Shown piece after piece: positions 7,329 to 13,849 of a stretch of DNA of 13,849 bases. The translations under genes were made by a program, and so were the position numbers. How positions within the stretch are numbered: the first letter of the stretch is position 1; every line of letters begins with the position of its first letter. Source of the stretch: an uncultured Holophagales bacterium (GTDB lineage: Bacteria > Acidobacteriota > Thermoanaerobaculia > UBA5066); NCBI GenBank assembly GCA_937864895.1, contig CALMDF010000447.1:1-13849 (forward strand), written 5' to 3'. The notes under the pieces were generated by a model. The model saw nothing but the letters and a program-made list of their open reading frames with translations. It had not been told where the DNA came from and searched no databases.

Positions 7329-8192
7329 ATGACGGAAGAGCGAGACGAGACGACCCCGGGCCCCACGGTGGAGCCCAACGAAACGACGTCCACGGAAACG
7401 CCCGCCCCCGAGCCGCCTCCGGCCGACGAGTCCCGCCCCGAGGCGGGCTCGAACGCGACGGCCGAGGCGCTCGCGCTCGTGGAGGCGCTTCTCTTCGCGA
7501 CCCACAAGCCGATCCCGCTCGACAAGCTCGCCGAGGCGGCGGAGCTCCCGGAGGAGATCGTCGCCCGGGCCGTGGACACCCTCGATGCCGCCTGCGCGGC
7601 CGACGGACGGGGGGTGAAGCTCGACCGCGTCGCCGGCGGGGTCCGCCTCGTGACCCGGCCCGAGTACGATTACCCCGTCCGCCGGCTCCTCGGCCTGGAC
7701 GGAAAGACGAAGTTGTCGATGGCCGCCCTCGAGACGCTCGCGATCGTCTCCTACCGCCAGCCCGTGACGGGGCCCGAGATCGCCGAGCTCAGGGGCGTCA
7801 ACTCCTCGTCCTCGATCCGGACGCTCCTGGATCGCAAGCTCATCACGACGGCGGGCCGCAAGGAGGTCGTCGGAACTCCGTTCCTCTACAAGACGACGAA
7901 GGAGTTCCTCGTCCACTTCGGCCTCAGGAGCCTCGGCGACCTGCCCAAACCCGAGGAGCTCGAGGCGATCTACGGCCTCGAGGCCCCGAAGAGCGACCCG
8001 GCGCAGACGGAGCTCTTCCACGTCGACGAGGCGACGGGCGAGGTGGAGACCGACACGGAGGCGGCGGAGGCCACGGCCTCCACCGGATCGGCTGGTCCCG
8101 CCGGCCAGGCCGAGCCGACCGAAGCGCCGAACGCCGAGGTCGGCGAGGCCGCCTCGGGCGCCGAACAGAAGGAGGAGCGTCATGACGGCTGA
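7329..8192 (+). CDS. scpB: Segregation and condensation protein ScpB
   Basis: This 287-residue protein is the second kleisin-associated subunit of the SMC complex. Its core of two winged-helix domains spans about residues 45-220, with recognisable stretches VEALLFATHKPIPLDKLAE, LSMAALETLAIVSYRQPVTGPEIAELRGV and GRKEVVGTPFLYKTTKEFLVHFGL. It is longer than many ScpB proteins because of an acidic Pro/Thr-rich N-terminal extension (about 45 residues) and an acidic Ala/Glu-rich C-terminal tail (about 65 residues), both probably disordered. ATG 7329 is 4 nt past the scpA stop. No strong Shine-Dalgarno is close, so coupling to scpA is likely. The stop overlaps the next start by 11 nt. Confidence 0.95.
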   Translation: MTEERDETTPGPTVEPNETTSTETPAPEPPPADESRPEAGSNATAEALALVEALLFATHKPIPLDKLAEAAELPEEIVARAVDTLDAACAADGRGVKLDRVAGGVRLVTRPEYDYPVRRLLGLDGKTKLSMAALETLAIVSYRQPVTGPEIAELRGVNSSSSIRTLLDRKLITTAGRKEVVGTPFLYKTTKEFLVHFGLRSLGDLPKPEELEAIYGLEAPKSDPAQTELFHVDEATGEVETDTEAAEATASTGSAGPAGQAEPTEAPNAEVGEAASGAEQKEERHDG

Positions 8193-9072
8193 ACGTCTGC
8201 AGAAGATCCTCGCGACGGCCGGAGTCGCCTCGCGGCGCGCGGCCGAGGAGATGATCCTCGAAGGCCGGGTCACCGTGAACGGGACGGTCGTCACCGAGCT
8301 CGGCACGAAGGCCGACCCGGCGGTCGACCACGTGAAGGTCGACGGCAAGAGGCTCCGCACGCCCCCCGCTCACCGCTACATCCTGATGAACAAGCCGCGC
8401 GGCGTCGTCGTGACCCGGGACGACCCGCAGCACAGGCCGACGGTGTACGTCCTTCTCGGAACACGGGTCTCCGAGCCCGTCATGCCGGTCGGGCGCCTCG
8501 ACTTCGACTCGGAGGGGCTGCTCCTCCTGACGAACGACGGAGCGCTGGCGCACCGGATCGCGCACCCTTCCGGCGGCTGTCAGAAGGTCTACGAGGTCAA
8601 GGTGGCGGGCGTCCCCACTCCCGCGAAGATCGCCCGGCTCGCCCGCGGAGTCCTCATCGACGACGTCAGGACGGCGCCCGCCACGGTCGAGCTCATCGAC
8701 ACGACGCCGGAGAAGGACGGGATCGGCGGGAACGCCTGGCTCCGGGTCATCCTCGGAGAGGGCCGGTCGAGGCAGGTCCGGAAGATGATGGAAGCCGTCG
8801 GGCACAAGGTCTCCAAGCTGCGCCGGGTCGCGATCGGGCCGATCCGCGACCCGAAGCTCCCGCCGGGCGGCTTCCGCGACCTTTCTCCCGGGGAGCTCGT
8901 CGCGCTCCGCGCCATCCGGCCTCCCGCGAAGGGCAGGGCCGCCCGGCCGGCGTCCTCACCCAAGGGCCCCGTCACCCGGACGGACGCCCGGCCGGAGAGG
9001 CGCCCCGAGCCGCGGAAGCCCCCTGCGGGAAGGAGCCCGGCGCCCGGGAGGCGCCGCGAGGTGAGGCGATGA
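8182..9072 (+). CDS. RluB/RsuA-family 16S/23S rRNA pseudouridine synthase
   Basis: This 296-residue protein has an N-terminal S4 RNA-binding domain (about residues 4-50; RLQKILATAGVASRRAAEEMI) followed by the RsuA/RluB catalytic domain. The catalytic aspartate is D107 in GRLDFDSEGLLLLTNDG; the family also shows KPRGVVVTRDD and the GEGRSRQVRKMMEAVGHKV block. Placement next to scpB fits RluB, which modifies 23S rRNA, but RsuA, RluE and RluF cannot be excluded by eye, so I give no symbol. The last 50 or so residues form a basic Arg/Pro-rich tail, probably disordered. ATG 8182 is preceded by GGAGGAG at 8171-8177. The stop overlaps the next start as ATGA. Confidence 0.9.
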   Translation: MTAERLQKILATAGVASRRAAEEMILEGRVTVNGTVVTELGTKADPAVDHVKVDGKRLRTPPAHRYILMNKPRGVVVTRDDPQHRPTVYVLLGTRVSEPVMPVGRLDFDSEGLLLLTNDGALAHRIAHPSGGCQKVYEVKVAGVPTPAKIARLARGVLIDDVRTAPATVELIDTTPEKDGIGGNAWLRVILGEGRSRQVRKMMEAVGHKVSKLRRVAIGPIRDPKLPPGGFRDLSPGELVALRAIRPPAKGRAARPASSPKGPVTRTDARPERRPEPRKPPAGRSPAPGRRREVRR

Positions 9073-10211
9073 AGCCGTCTCCGAGGCCTTCCGTACAGAA
9101 GCTCGCCCCGTACGTCCCGGGACGGCCCATCGAGGAGGTCGAGAGGGAGTACGGGATCACCGGGGCCGTCAAGCTCGCATCGAACGAGAACCCTCTCGGT
9201 CCGTCGCCGAAGGGCCTCGCCGCGGCCGTCGCGGCCGCAGCCGACGTCCACCTCTACCCGGACGGCTCCGGGACTCTGCTCCGCCGCGCCCTCTCCGCCC
9301 GCCACGACATCCCGGCCGACCAGGTCGTCCTCGGCTCCGGATCGTGCGAGCTCATCGACATCTGCGTCCGGGCCTTCGTCGACCCGGGAGAAGAGGTCGT
9401 CGTTCCCGCGGGGATCTTCAGGATGTTCCCCGTCGCGGTGGGGCGTGCCGGAGGCACGTTCGTCGAGGTCCCGACCGGGCCCGGGTACCGGCCGGACGTC
9501 CACGCGATGACGAGGAGGGTCGGTCCCGCGACGAAGATCGTCGCGATAGCCAACCCGAACAACCCCACGGGCGCCTACTCGACGAAGGCGGACCTCGACC
9601 AGCTCTTCGCGGCCCTCCCGGGGCACGTCGTCGTGGTGGTCGACGAGGCGTACTTCGAGTTCGCGTGCGAGACGCCCGACTATCCCGACGCGCTCGACTA
9701 CGTGCGCGCCGGCCGGAACGTCGTCGTCCTCAGGACGTTCTCGAAGATCTACGGCCTGGCCGGCCTCAGGGTCGGATACGCCTTCGCCTCGCCCGAGATC
9801 GCCGCGGCCATGAACAAGGTCCGGGAGCCCTTCAACACGACGGGCATCGGCCAGGCCGCCGCGCTCGCCGCGCTCGACGACGCCGGGCACCGCGAACGGA
9901 CGAAGGCCCTCGTGCGCCAGGAACGGCCCTTCCTCGCCGCCGAGCTCGCGCGCCGTGGCGCCGTCGTGAACCCCTCGCTCGGAAACTTCCTCCTCGTGGA
10001 GCTGCCGATCCCGTTCGGCCCCCTCGAGCCGGAGTTCGCGCGCAGGGGCGTCATCCTCAGGCCCATGGGGGGCTGGGGTTTCCCGCTCGCTTTCCGTGTT
10101 TCCGTCGGCACGCACGCCGAGAACCTGCGATTTCTCCAGGCCTTCGACGAACTGCTCGCCGCGGGCCGGCTCGGCCTGCCCGCGGGCGCCGTTTCCGCCG
10201 CCGCCGGATGA
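9069..10211 (+). CDS. hisC: HisC-family histidinol-phosphate / aromatic aminotransferase
   Basis: This 380-residue PLP-dependent aminotransferase of fold type I belongs to the HisC group. It has SNENPLGPSPKG near the N-terminus, ANPNNPTGAY (161-170), VDEAYFEFA (191-199), and the PLP-binding lysine K226 in RTFSKIYGLAGLRVGYAF. HisC converts histidinol phosphate and 2-oxoglutarate, and homologues also transaminate phenylpyruvate or hydroxyphenylpyruvate. The gene sits just before cmk and rpsA, a place where aromatic-amino-acid genes such as tyrA and aroA occur in other bacteria, so an aromatic role is plausible. No other his or aro gene is here. ATG 9069 overlaps the previous stop (ATGA), with GAGG at 9058-9061. 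Confidence 0.85.
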   Translation: MKPSPRPSVQKLAPYVPGRPIEEVEREYGITGAVKLASNENPLGPSPKGLAAAVAAAADVHLYPDGSGTLLRRALSARHDIPADQVVLGSGSCELIDICVRAFVDPGEEVVVPAGIFRMFPVAVGRAGGTFVEVPTGPGYRPDVHAMTRRVGPATKIVAIANPNNPTGAYSTKADLDQLFAALPGHVVVVVDEAYFEFACETPDYPDALDYVRAGRNVVVLRTFSKIYGLAGLRVGYAFASPEIAAAMNKVREPFNTTGIGQAAALAALDDAGHRERTKALVRQERPFLAAELARRGAVVNPSLGNFLLVELPIPFGPLEPEFARRGVILRPMGGWGFPLAFRVSVGTHAENLRFLQAFDELLAAGRLGLPAGAVSAAAG

Positions 10212-10882
10212 TCGTCGTCGCCATCGACGGCCCCTCGGGAGTGGGCAAGTCCACGGTGGGGAAGGCCCTCGCCGCGAAGCTCGGCGTTCCCTACCTCGAC
10301 ACGGGAGCGATGTACCGGGCCGTCGGCCTCCTGGCCCGGCGGCACGGCGTCCCTCTCCCGATCCCGGATCCGGGCCGGGTCGGGGAGCTCGCGGACGGCT
10401 GCGAGGTCCGGGTGACCGGCTCAGGGCCCGACACCCGGACGATCCTCGACGGGGAGGACGTCTCCGAGGAGATCCGGCAGCCCGAGATCTCCCTCTACGC
10501 CTCGGCCGTCGCGGCGATCCCGCGCGTGAGGCGCAGGCTCGCGGCCCGGCAGCGGGAGATGGCGCTCGCTTCGGGAGGGGTCCTCGAGGGGAGGGACATC
10601 GGGACGAAAGTCGTCCCCGAGGCGACCGCGAAGTTCTTCCTGACGGCGAGGCCCGAGGTCCGGGCCCGCCGCCGTTTCGAGGAGCTCGCCCGGAAGGGGA
10701 CGCCCCAGGACCTCGGGACCGTGGAGGCGGAAATGGCGGCCCGGGACGAGGCGGACTCGACCCGCGCGGACTCGCCCCTGGCCTTCGACGAGACGTACGC
10801 CGTCGTCGACACTTCCGACCTCGGGGCCGAGGAGATCGCCGAGAAGCTCCGGGGGCTCGTCCTGGCCCGGGAAGCCGGTTGA
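10208..10882 (+). CDS. cmk: Cytidylate kinase (CMP/dCMP kinase)
   Basis: This 224-residue enzyme phosphorylates CMP and dCMP with ATP. The P-loop is GPSGVGKS at 8-15, followed by LDTGAMYRAVG (30-40) typical of CMP kinase, GRDIGT (128-133), and the RDEADSTR stretch (179-186) used by the family near the lid/nucleotide site. Length matches bacterial Cmk. ATG 10208 overlaps the hisC stop as ATGA, and no clear Shine-Dalgarno precedes it, indicating translational coupling. The cmk-rpsA-ihf order is conserved in many Proteobacteria and supports the identification. Confidence 0.97.
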   Translation: MIVVAIDGPSGVGKSTVGKALAAKLGVPYLDTGAMYRAVGLLARRHGVPLPIPDPGRVGELADGCEVRVTGSGPDTRTILDGEDVSEEIRQPEISLYASAVAAIPRVRRRLAARQREMALASGGVLEGRDIGTKVVPEATAKFFLTARPEVRARRRFEELARKGTPQDLGTVEAEMAARDEADSTRADSPLAFDETYAVVDTSDLGAEEIAEKLRGLVLAREAG

Positions 10883-10907
10883 CCTCCTGAGGCCGGACGT
10901 CTAACAT
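10879..10907 (+). promoter_or_regulatory. Sigma70-type promoter before rpsA
   Basis: TTGACC (10879-10884; five of six -35 matches) and TAACAT (10902-10907; four of six -10 matches) are separated by exactly 17 nt. Transcription would start near 10913-10915, giving a leader of about 60 nt. The -35 overlaps the cmk stop codon. An independent promoter is expected for ribosomal protein S1. Confidence 0.6.
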
Positions 10908-10974
10908 TCCCGGTTCGGGCCGCTAACTCAAGCACTTTGAGCCGTCTCCGCGAGCCCTCGAGAAGGTGGAATTC
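10908..10974 (+). promoter_or_regulatory. rpsA 5' leader and Shine-Dalgarno sequence
   Basis: The presumed leader has two small hairpins: CCCG (10909-10912) with CGGG (10916-10919), and a perfect 5-bp stem CTCAA (10927-10931) with TTGAG (10937-10941). AAGGTGGA at 10963-10970, four bases before ATG 10975, is a reasonable Shine-Dalgarno. S1 autoregulates its own mRNA in Enterobacteria, but nothing here proves a similar mechanism. Confidence 0.4.
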
Positions 10975-12780
10975 ATGCCGTCGGAGGACCAGAAGATCAC
11001 GCCCATCCGGAAGCCGGAGGAGGCTGCCGACGCGAACAACGAGTTCGCAAGGCTGCTCGCGGAGAGCGAGCGCTCCCTCGCCGAGGGAGAGCTGATCCGC
11101 GGGCGTGTCATCCAGGTCACGAACGACGAGATCCTCGTCGACATCGGCTACAAGTCGGAGGGGATGATCCCGCGGGCGGAGTTCGCGCACTCGCCCGACC
11201 GCCTTCCGGTGGCCGGGCAGGAAATCGACGCGATCGTAGACCGTCGCGAGGATTCCTCGGGGTACGTCGTCCTTTCCCACGAAAAGGCCCGCCGCATCCG
11301 CGCCTGGGATGCGATCGAGGTCGCGTTCAAGGAGAACCGGCCCGCGAAGGGGAAGGTCCTCGAGCGCGTCAAGGGCGGCCTCTCCGTCGACATCGGGGTT
11401 CGCGCCTTCCTTCCCGGCTCGCTCGCCGACATCCGGCCGCTCAAGAACCTCGACGTCCTCCGCGGCCGCGAGCTCGAGTTCCGCATCGTCAGCTTCGACA
11501 AGAAGCGGGGCAACATCGTCCTTTCGCGCAAGGCCCTCATGGAAGAGGTCGCCGACGCCAGGAAGAACGAGGCTGCCCAGGCCCTCGCGGACGGGCGGAC
11601 CCTGCACGGCGTCGTCAAGAACCTCACCGAGTACGGCGCGTTCGTCGACCTCGGCGGGATCGACGGCCTGCTCCACGTCACGGACATCTCCTGGGGCCGG
11701 CTCGGCCACCCCTCCGAGGCGCTCCACGTAGGCCAGGAGGTCGAGGTCCGCGTCCTCAAGTTCGACGCCGACTCGGGCCGCATCTCGCTCGGCATGAAGC
11801 AGCTCAAGCCCGACCCGTGGCAGGACCTCCCGGCGCACTACCCGGTCGGCGCCAGGGTCCGAGGAAAGGTCGTCTCCCTCACCGACTACGGCGCGTTCGT
11901 CGAGCTCGAGGAGGGGGTCGAGGGCCTCATCCACGTCAGCGAGATGTCGTGGACCAAGAAGGTCAAGAACCCCGCCAAGCTCCTCGCCGTGGGCGACACC
12001 GTCGAGGCGGTCATCGCCGACGTGAACCCGGAGACCCGGCGTCTCTCCCTGTCCCTCCGGGCCACCGAGCCGAACCCGTGGGAGATGCTCGCGGAGAAGT
12101 ACAGGATCGGCGACCGGATCCAGGGCGTCGTCCGCAACCTCACCGACTTCGGCGCGTTCGTCGAGATCGAGGAGGGGATCGACGGACTCGTCCACATCTC
12201 CGACATGTCCTGGGGCCGGCGCGTGAAGCACCCCTCCGAAGTCCTGAAGAAGGGCGACCAGATCCAGGCCGTCCTCACGGCGATCGACGTCGAGAACCGC
12301 AGGATCAGCCTCTCCATCAAGGAATTCCGCCCGAACGAGTGGGAGGAGTTCTCCCGCGAGCACAAGCCCGGCGACGTCGTCGACGGGCAGGTGGCCAAGG
12401 TCGCCGACTTCGGTGTCTTCGTCCGCCTCCCGCTCGGTCTCGAGGGCCTCATGCACGTCTCGGAGACCGACGTCGCCCGCGGCATGAAGCTCACCGACGT
12501 CTTCCACGAGGGCGAGGCGCTCCGCGTCCGGATCCTCCGGATCGAGGTCGAGGAGCAGCGGATCGGTCTCTCGATGAGGGACGTACCGCAGCCCGAGCCC
12601 TCCGAGGCGGAGCCGGAACCGGTGGACGCCGTGCCGGAACAGGCGGAAGAGGCTGCCGAGCCGGTGGAAGGCGAGGCCGCGGACACCGCAGCGGCCGAGG
12701 CACCGGCCGTGCCCGAGGCCGACGACTCGACGGACGCCCCCGCGGACGCTCCCGTCGAGGATCCGGAGAAGGGCGACTGA
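10975..12780 (+). CDS. rpsA: 30S ribosomal protein S1
   Basis: This 601-residue protein brings mRNA to the 30S subunit. Six S1/OB repeats can be followed, at about residues 37-104, 121-186, 206-274, 291-361, 378-448 and 466-534. Repeats 3-5 carry the strongest RNA-binding signatures (YGAFVDLGGIDGLLHV and its near copies), while repeats 1 and 2 are more diverged, as in Gram-negative S1. The tail after about 538 is Ala/Glu/Pro-rich, acidic and probably disordered. I prefer ATG 10975 over the in-frame GTG at 10966, because the GTG falls inside the Shine-Dalgarno sequence. Six full repeats point to the Gram-negative type rather than the shorter Firmicutes type. Confidence 0.97.
   Translation: MPSEDQKITPIRKPEEAADANNEFARLLAESERSLAEGELIRGRVIQVTNDEILVDIGYKSEGMIPRAEFAHSPDRLPVAGQEIDAIVDRREDSSGYVVLSHEKARRIRAWDAIEVAFKENRPAKGKVLERVKGGLSVDIGVRAFLPGSLADIRPLKNLDVLRGRELEFRIVSFDKKRGNIVLSRKALMEEVADARKNEAAQALADGRTLHGVVKNLTEYGAFVDLGGIDGLLHVTDISWGRLGHPSEALHVGQEVEVRVLKFDADSGRISLGMKQLKPDPWQDLPAHYPVGARVRGKVVSLTDYGAFVELEEGVEGLIHVSEMSWTKKVKNPAKLLAVGDTVEAVIADVNPETRRLSLSLRATEPNPWEMLAEKYRIGDRIQGVVRNLTDFGAFVEIEEGIDGLVHISDMSWGRRVKHPSEVLKKGDQIQAVLTAIDVENRRISLSIKEFRPNEWEEFSREHKPGDVVDGQVAKVADFGVFVRLPLGLEGLMHVSETDVARGMKLTDVFHEGEALRVRILRIEVEEQRIGLSMRDVPQPEPSEAEPEPVDAVPEQAEEAAEPVEGEAADTAAAEAPAVPEADDSTDAPADAPVEDPEKGD
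11623..12164 (+). repeat. Three near-identical 26-nt repeats inside rpsA
   Basis: Copies at 11623-11648, 11878-11903 and 12139-12164 differ at only one or two positions and encode the LT(E/D)(Y/F)GAFV(D/E) core of S1 repeats 3, 4 and 5. They are spaced 255 and 261 nt apart, matching the domain length. They reflect the protein's internal duplication and are not a mobile element. Confidence 0.75.
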
Positions 12781-12784
12781 CGTT

Positions 12785-12810
12785 CGCGACGCCAGCGAGG
12801 TGGCGTCGCG
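12785..12810 (+). terminator. Perfect 10-bp hairpin after rpsA (first of a tandem pair)
   Basis: CGCGACGCCA (12785-12794) pairs completely with TGGCGTCGCG (12801-12810) around the 6-nt loop GCGAGG. It begins 4 nt past the rpsA stop. There is no T-run, so it is not a standard intrinsic terminator. It may stabilise the rpsA 3' end, act as a weak pause or terminator, or be part of the leader of the next gene. Confidence 0.6.
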
Positions 12811-12836
12811 GGGAGCGCTGTCGAAGCAGCGCTCCC
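12811..12836 (+). terminator. Perfect 10-bp hairpin, second of a tandem pair
   Basis: GGGAGCGCTG (12811-12820) pairs fully with CAGCGCTCCC (12827-12836) around the 6-nt loop TCGAAG, directly abutting the first hairpin. Its 3' arm end CTCCC (12832-12836) could instead pair with GGGAG (12845-12849), the only Shine-Dalgarno-like sequence before the IHF/HU ATG. The two folds would be mutually exclusive. No T-run follows. Confidence 0.6.
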
Positions 12837-12849
12837 TCCGGGGGGGGAG

Positions 12850-13224
12850 ATGGAACGCGAAACCCAGGGCGTCGGCCGGGACGACGAAACGACCACGAAG
12901 GCTGACCTCGTGGAAGAGGTCGCCCGCGCGGCGGAGCTGACGAAGAAACAGGCCGAGGCCGTCGTCGAATCCGTCTTCCAGGGGATCATCGGCTCTCTCC
13001 GCGCCGGTCAGAAGATCGAGCTTCGCGGTTTCGGCAGCTTCAAGCTCCGCCAGCGGGGGGCGCGCGTCGCCCGCAACCCAAAGAAGAGCGGGGTGAAGGT
13101 CCACGTTCCGCCCAAGCTCGTCCCATACTTCAAACCGGGGAAGAAGCTCAAGGAGCTCATCAACGAGGAGGCACCGGAGCCCGTGGCGGCCCCGCCGGCG
13201 CCGTCGGCGCTGCCGGAGGGATGA
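12850..13224 (+). CDS. HU/IHF-family DNA-binding protein (IHF-beta-like)
   Basis: This 124-residue protein bends or compacts DNA. The HU/IHF core spans about residues 16-105: TKADLVEEVA at the start, the LRGFGSF motif (58-64), the DNA-intercalating proline P77 in ARNPKKSG, and VPPKLVPYFKPGKKLKELIN. It carries 15 extra residues at the N-terminus (rich in Glu, Asp and Thr) and about 18 at the C-terminus (Pro/Ala-rich), longer than the usual 90-95 residue HU. Position after rpsA, where ihfB sits in Enterobacteria, and the FKPGK pattern favour IHF-beta over HU, but a clear call is not possible by eye. The G-run ending at 12849 abuts the ATG, which is very tight spacing. Confidence 0.9.
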   Translation: MERETQGVGRDDETTTKADLVEEVARAAELTKKQAEAVVESVFQGIIGSLRAGQKIELRGFGSFKLRQRGARVARNPKKSGVKVHVPPKLVPYFKPGKKLKELINEEAPEPVAAPPAPSALPEG

Positions 13225-13724
13225 ACGAGGTTCTCTTCACGCCCTGGAGGATGTCCTACCTGACGGGCCCCACGCCCTCCGGTCCATCCTCCTGTCTCTT
13301 CTGTGACCTCCAGGGCCTCGGCGACGCCGAGGCCCTGATCGTCGAGAGGAGCCGGCACGTCTTCGCTGTCCTGAACAGGTACCCGTACTCGAACGGTCAC
13401 GTGATGATCGCCCCCTACGCCCACCGAGGGACGCTACCGGAGCTCTCCCCGGAGGAGCGGCTCGACCTGATGGACGTCGCCGCACGGCTCGAGGGGGCGA
13501 TCCGAGCCGAGTACTCGCCTCACGGACTGAACGCCGGTCTGAACCTCGGGCGGTGCGCCGGAGCCGGCGTGCCGGGGCACCTGCATTTCCACCTCGTGCC
13601 GCGCTGGGACGGGGACACGAACTTCATGACGGTCCTCGCCGAGACCCGCGTGGTCCCGGAGGACCTCGGCGCGACCTGGCGCAGGCTCCGTGCGCGCCTC
13701 GGGACGCCGGAGGGGGGCTCCTGA
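13221..13724 (+). CDS. HIT-family nucleotide phosphorylase/hydrolase (Ap4A-phosphorylase-like)
   Basis: This 167-residue HIT protein has the histidine triad GHLHFHLVPRW, with H120, H122 and the catalytic H124. It also has a probable zinc-binding CLFC (C25, C28) near the start and GHVMIAPYAHRGTLPELSPEE in the middle. The N-terminal LFTPWRMSYL matches the Ap4A-phosphorylase-like branch, which processes dinucleoside polyphosphates or nucleoside phosphoramidates, so ATG 13221 is the right start. It overlaps the IHF/HU stop as ATGA, and GGAGG at 13215-13219 is only 1 nt away, so coupling probably matters. Substrate cannot be told from sequence. Confidence 0.9.
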   Translation: MNEVLFTPWRMSYLTGPTPSGPSSCLFCDLQGLGDAEALIVERSRHVFAVLNRYPYSNGHVMIAPYAHRGTLPELSPEERLDLMDVAARLEGAIRAEYSPHGLNAGLNLGRCAGAGVPGHLHFHLVPRWDGDTNFMTVLAETRVVPEDLGATWRRLRARLGTPEGGS

Positions 13725-13849
13725 CGGGCGCAGCGAGGTCTACCGCCTCCCGGCCCGCCGCGGTGCTCCTCGGCCTCCTCGTTCCCGGCCTCGGGCATGC
13801 CTGGGGCGGACGCCGCGGCCGGGGCGCGGCCTTCATCGTCCTCGTGGGA
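13721..13849 (+). CDS. N-terminal part of a small membrane protein (TM2/PGLGH-like), cut by window edge
   Basis: The frame beginning at CTG 13721 encodes a short basic leader followed by a hydrophobic stretch with VLLGLLVPGLGHAWGG and then an Arg/Gly-rich turn and AAFIVLVG, running off the right edge. PGLG(H/Q)-x-x-x-G is the loop signature of TM2-like membrane proteins, including small families common in Acidobacteriota; the function is unknown. A CTG start is proposed because it overlaps the HIT stop as CTGA, copying the GTGA and ATGA junctions elsewhere, and because GGAGGGG (13709-13715) lies about 5 nt upstream. GTG 13763 is the other candidate, but it would start inside the hydrophobic segment. 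Confidence 0.5.
   Translation, partial: MTGAARSTASRPAAVLLGLLVPGLGHAWGGRRGRGAAFIVLVG

Noticed and set aside
8589..10907. A 772-residue open frame on the minus strand
   Set aside because: It is antisense to the pseudouridine synthase, hisC and cmk, all with clear catalytic motifs on the + strand. Its composition is repetitive Arg/Pro/Gly/Ser.
11623..12164. Regular spaced repeats that might be a CRISPR-like or tandem array
   Set aside because: The spacing of about 255-261 nt and the coding content match the S1 domains of rpsA; the sequence between copies is coding and not spacer-like.
10495..13104. An 869-residue open frame on the minus strand
   Set aside because: It mirrors rpsA. The periodic Asp/Val/Leu-rich pattern comes from antisense reading of the repeated S1 domains.

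Overview
The window is very GC-rich (about 70% by eye) and carries sixteen genes, all on the + strand, with almost no spacing. Start and stop codons repeatedly overlap as GTGA, ATGA or (proposed) CTGA. Everything points to a bacterial chromosome core region rather than an accessory island: I see no transposase, phage gene, tRNA, rRNA, CRISPR array or long intergenic gap. The gene content and order (M50 protease-trpS-scpA-scpB-rluB family, then hisC-cmk-rpsA-IHF/HU) fit a GC-rich Gram-negative lineage such as Acidobacteriota or a deltaproteobacterial/Myxococcota-like group. I favour Acidobacteriota, but this is an inference from style and gene order, not a proof.

Layout. Positions 1-137 hold a GC-rich hairpin and possibly the N-terminus of the first gene. 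Block 1 (138-4813): NYN/YacP-like nuclease, LD-carboxypeptidase (S66), a cyclic-nucleotide-binding + FHA two-domain protein, RecG helicase, and a STAS-domain protein whose usual phosphorylated-serine motif is altered. Block 2 (4841-10882), probably from its own promoter (TTGACG-17-TAGGAT): an M50 membrane protease, tryptophanyl-tRNA synthetase with a four-cysteine Fe-S-like motif, condensin partners ScpA and ScpB, an RluB/RsuA-family pseudouridine synthase, a HisC-family aminotransferase, and CMP kinase. Block 3 (10975-end): ribosomal protein S1 behind a good sigma70-like promoter (TTGACC-17-TAACAT), two abutting perfect 10-bp hairpins, an IHF/HU-type protein, a HIT protein, and the start of a small membrane protein cut by the window edge.

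How the genes work together. Most are housekeeping: translation (TrpRS, S1, rRNA pseudouridylation, possibly mRNA cleavage by the NYN protein), chromosome segregation and repair (ScpAB, RecG, IHF/HU), nucleotide metabolism (Cmk, HIT), cell wall recycling (LD-carboxypeptidase) and amino-acid synthesis (HisC family). Two small genes are signalling-like (cNMP-FHA, STAS). I did not find a new multi-gene system. The items most worth a second look are the tandem hairpins before the IHF/HU gene with a competing Shine-Dalgarno-sequestering fold, the cysteine motif in TrpRS, the cNMP-FHA protein co-translated with a peptidoglycan enzyme, and the non-canonical STAS protein.
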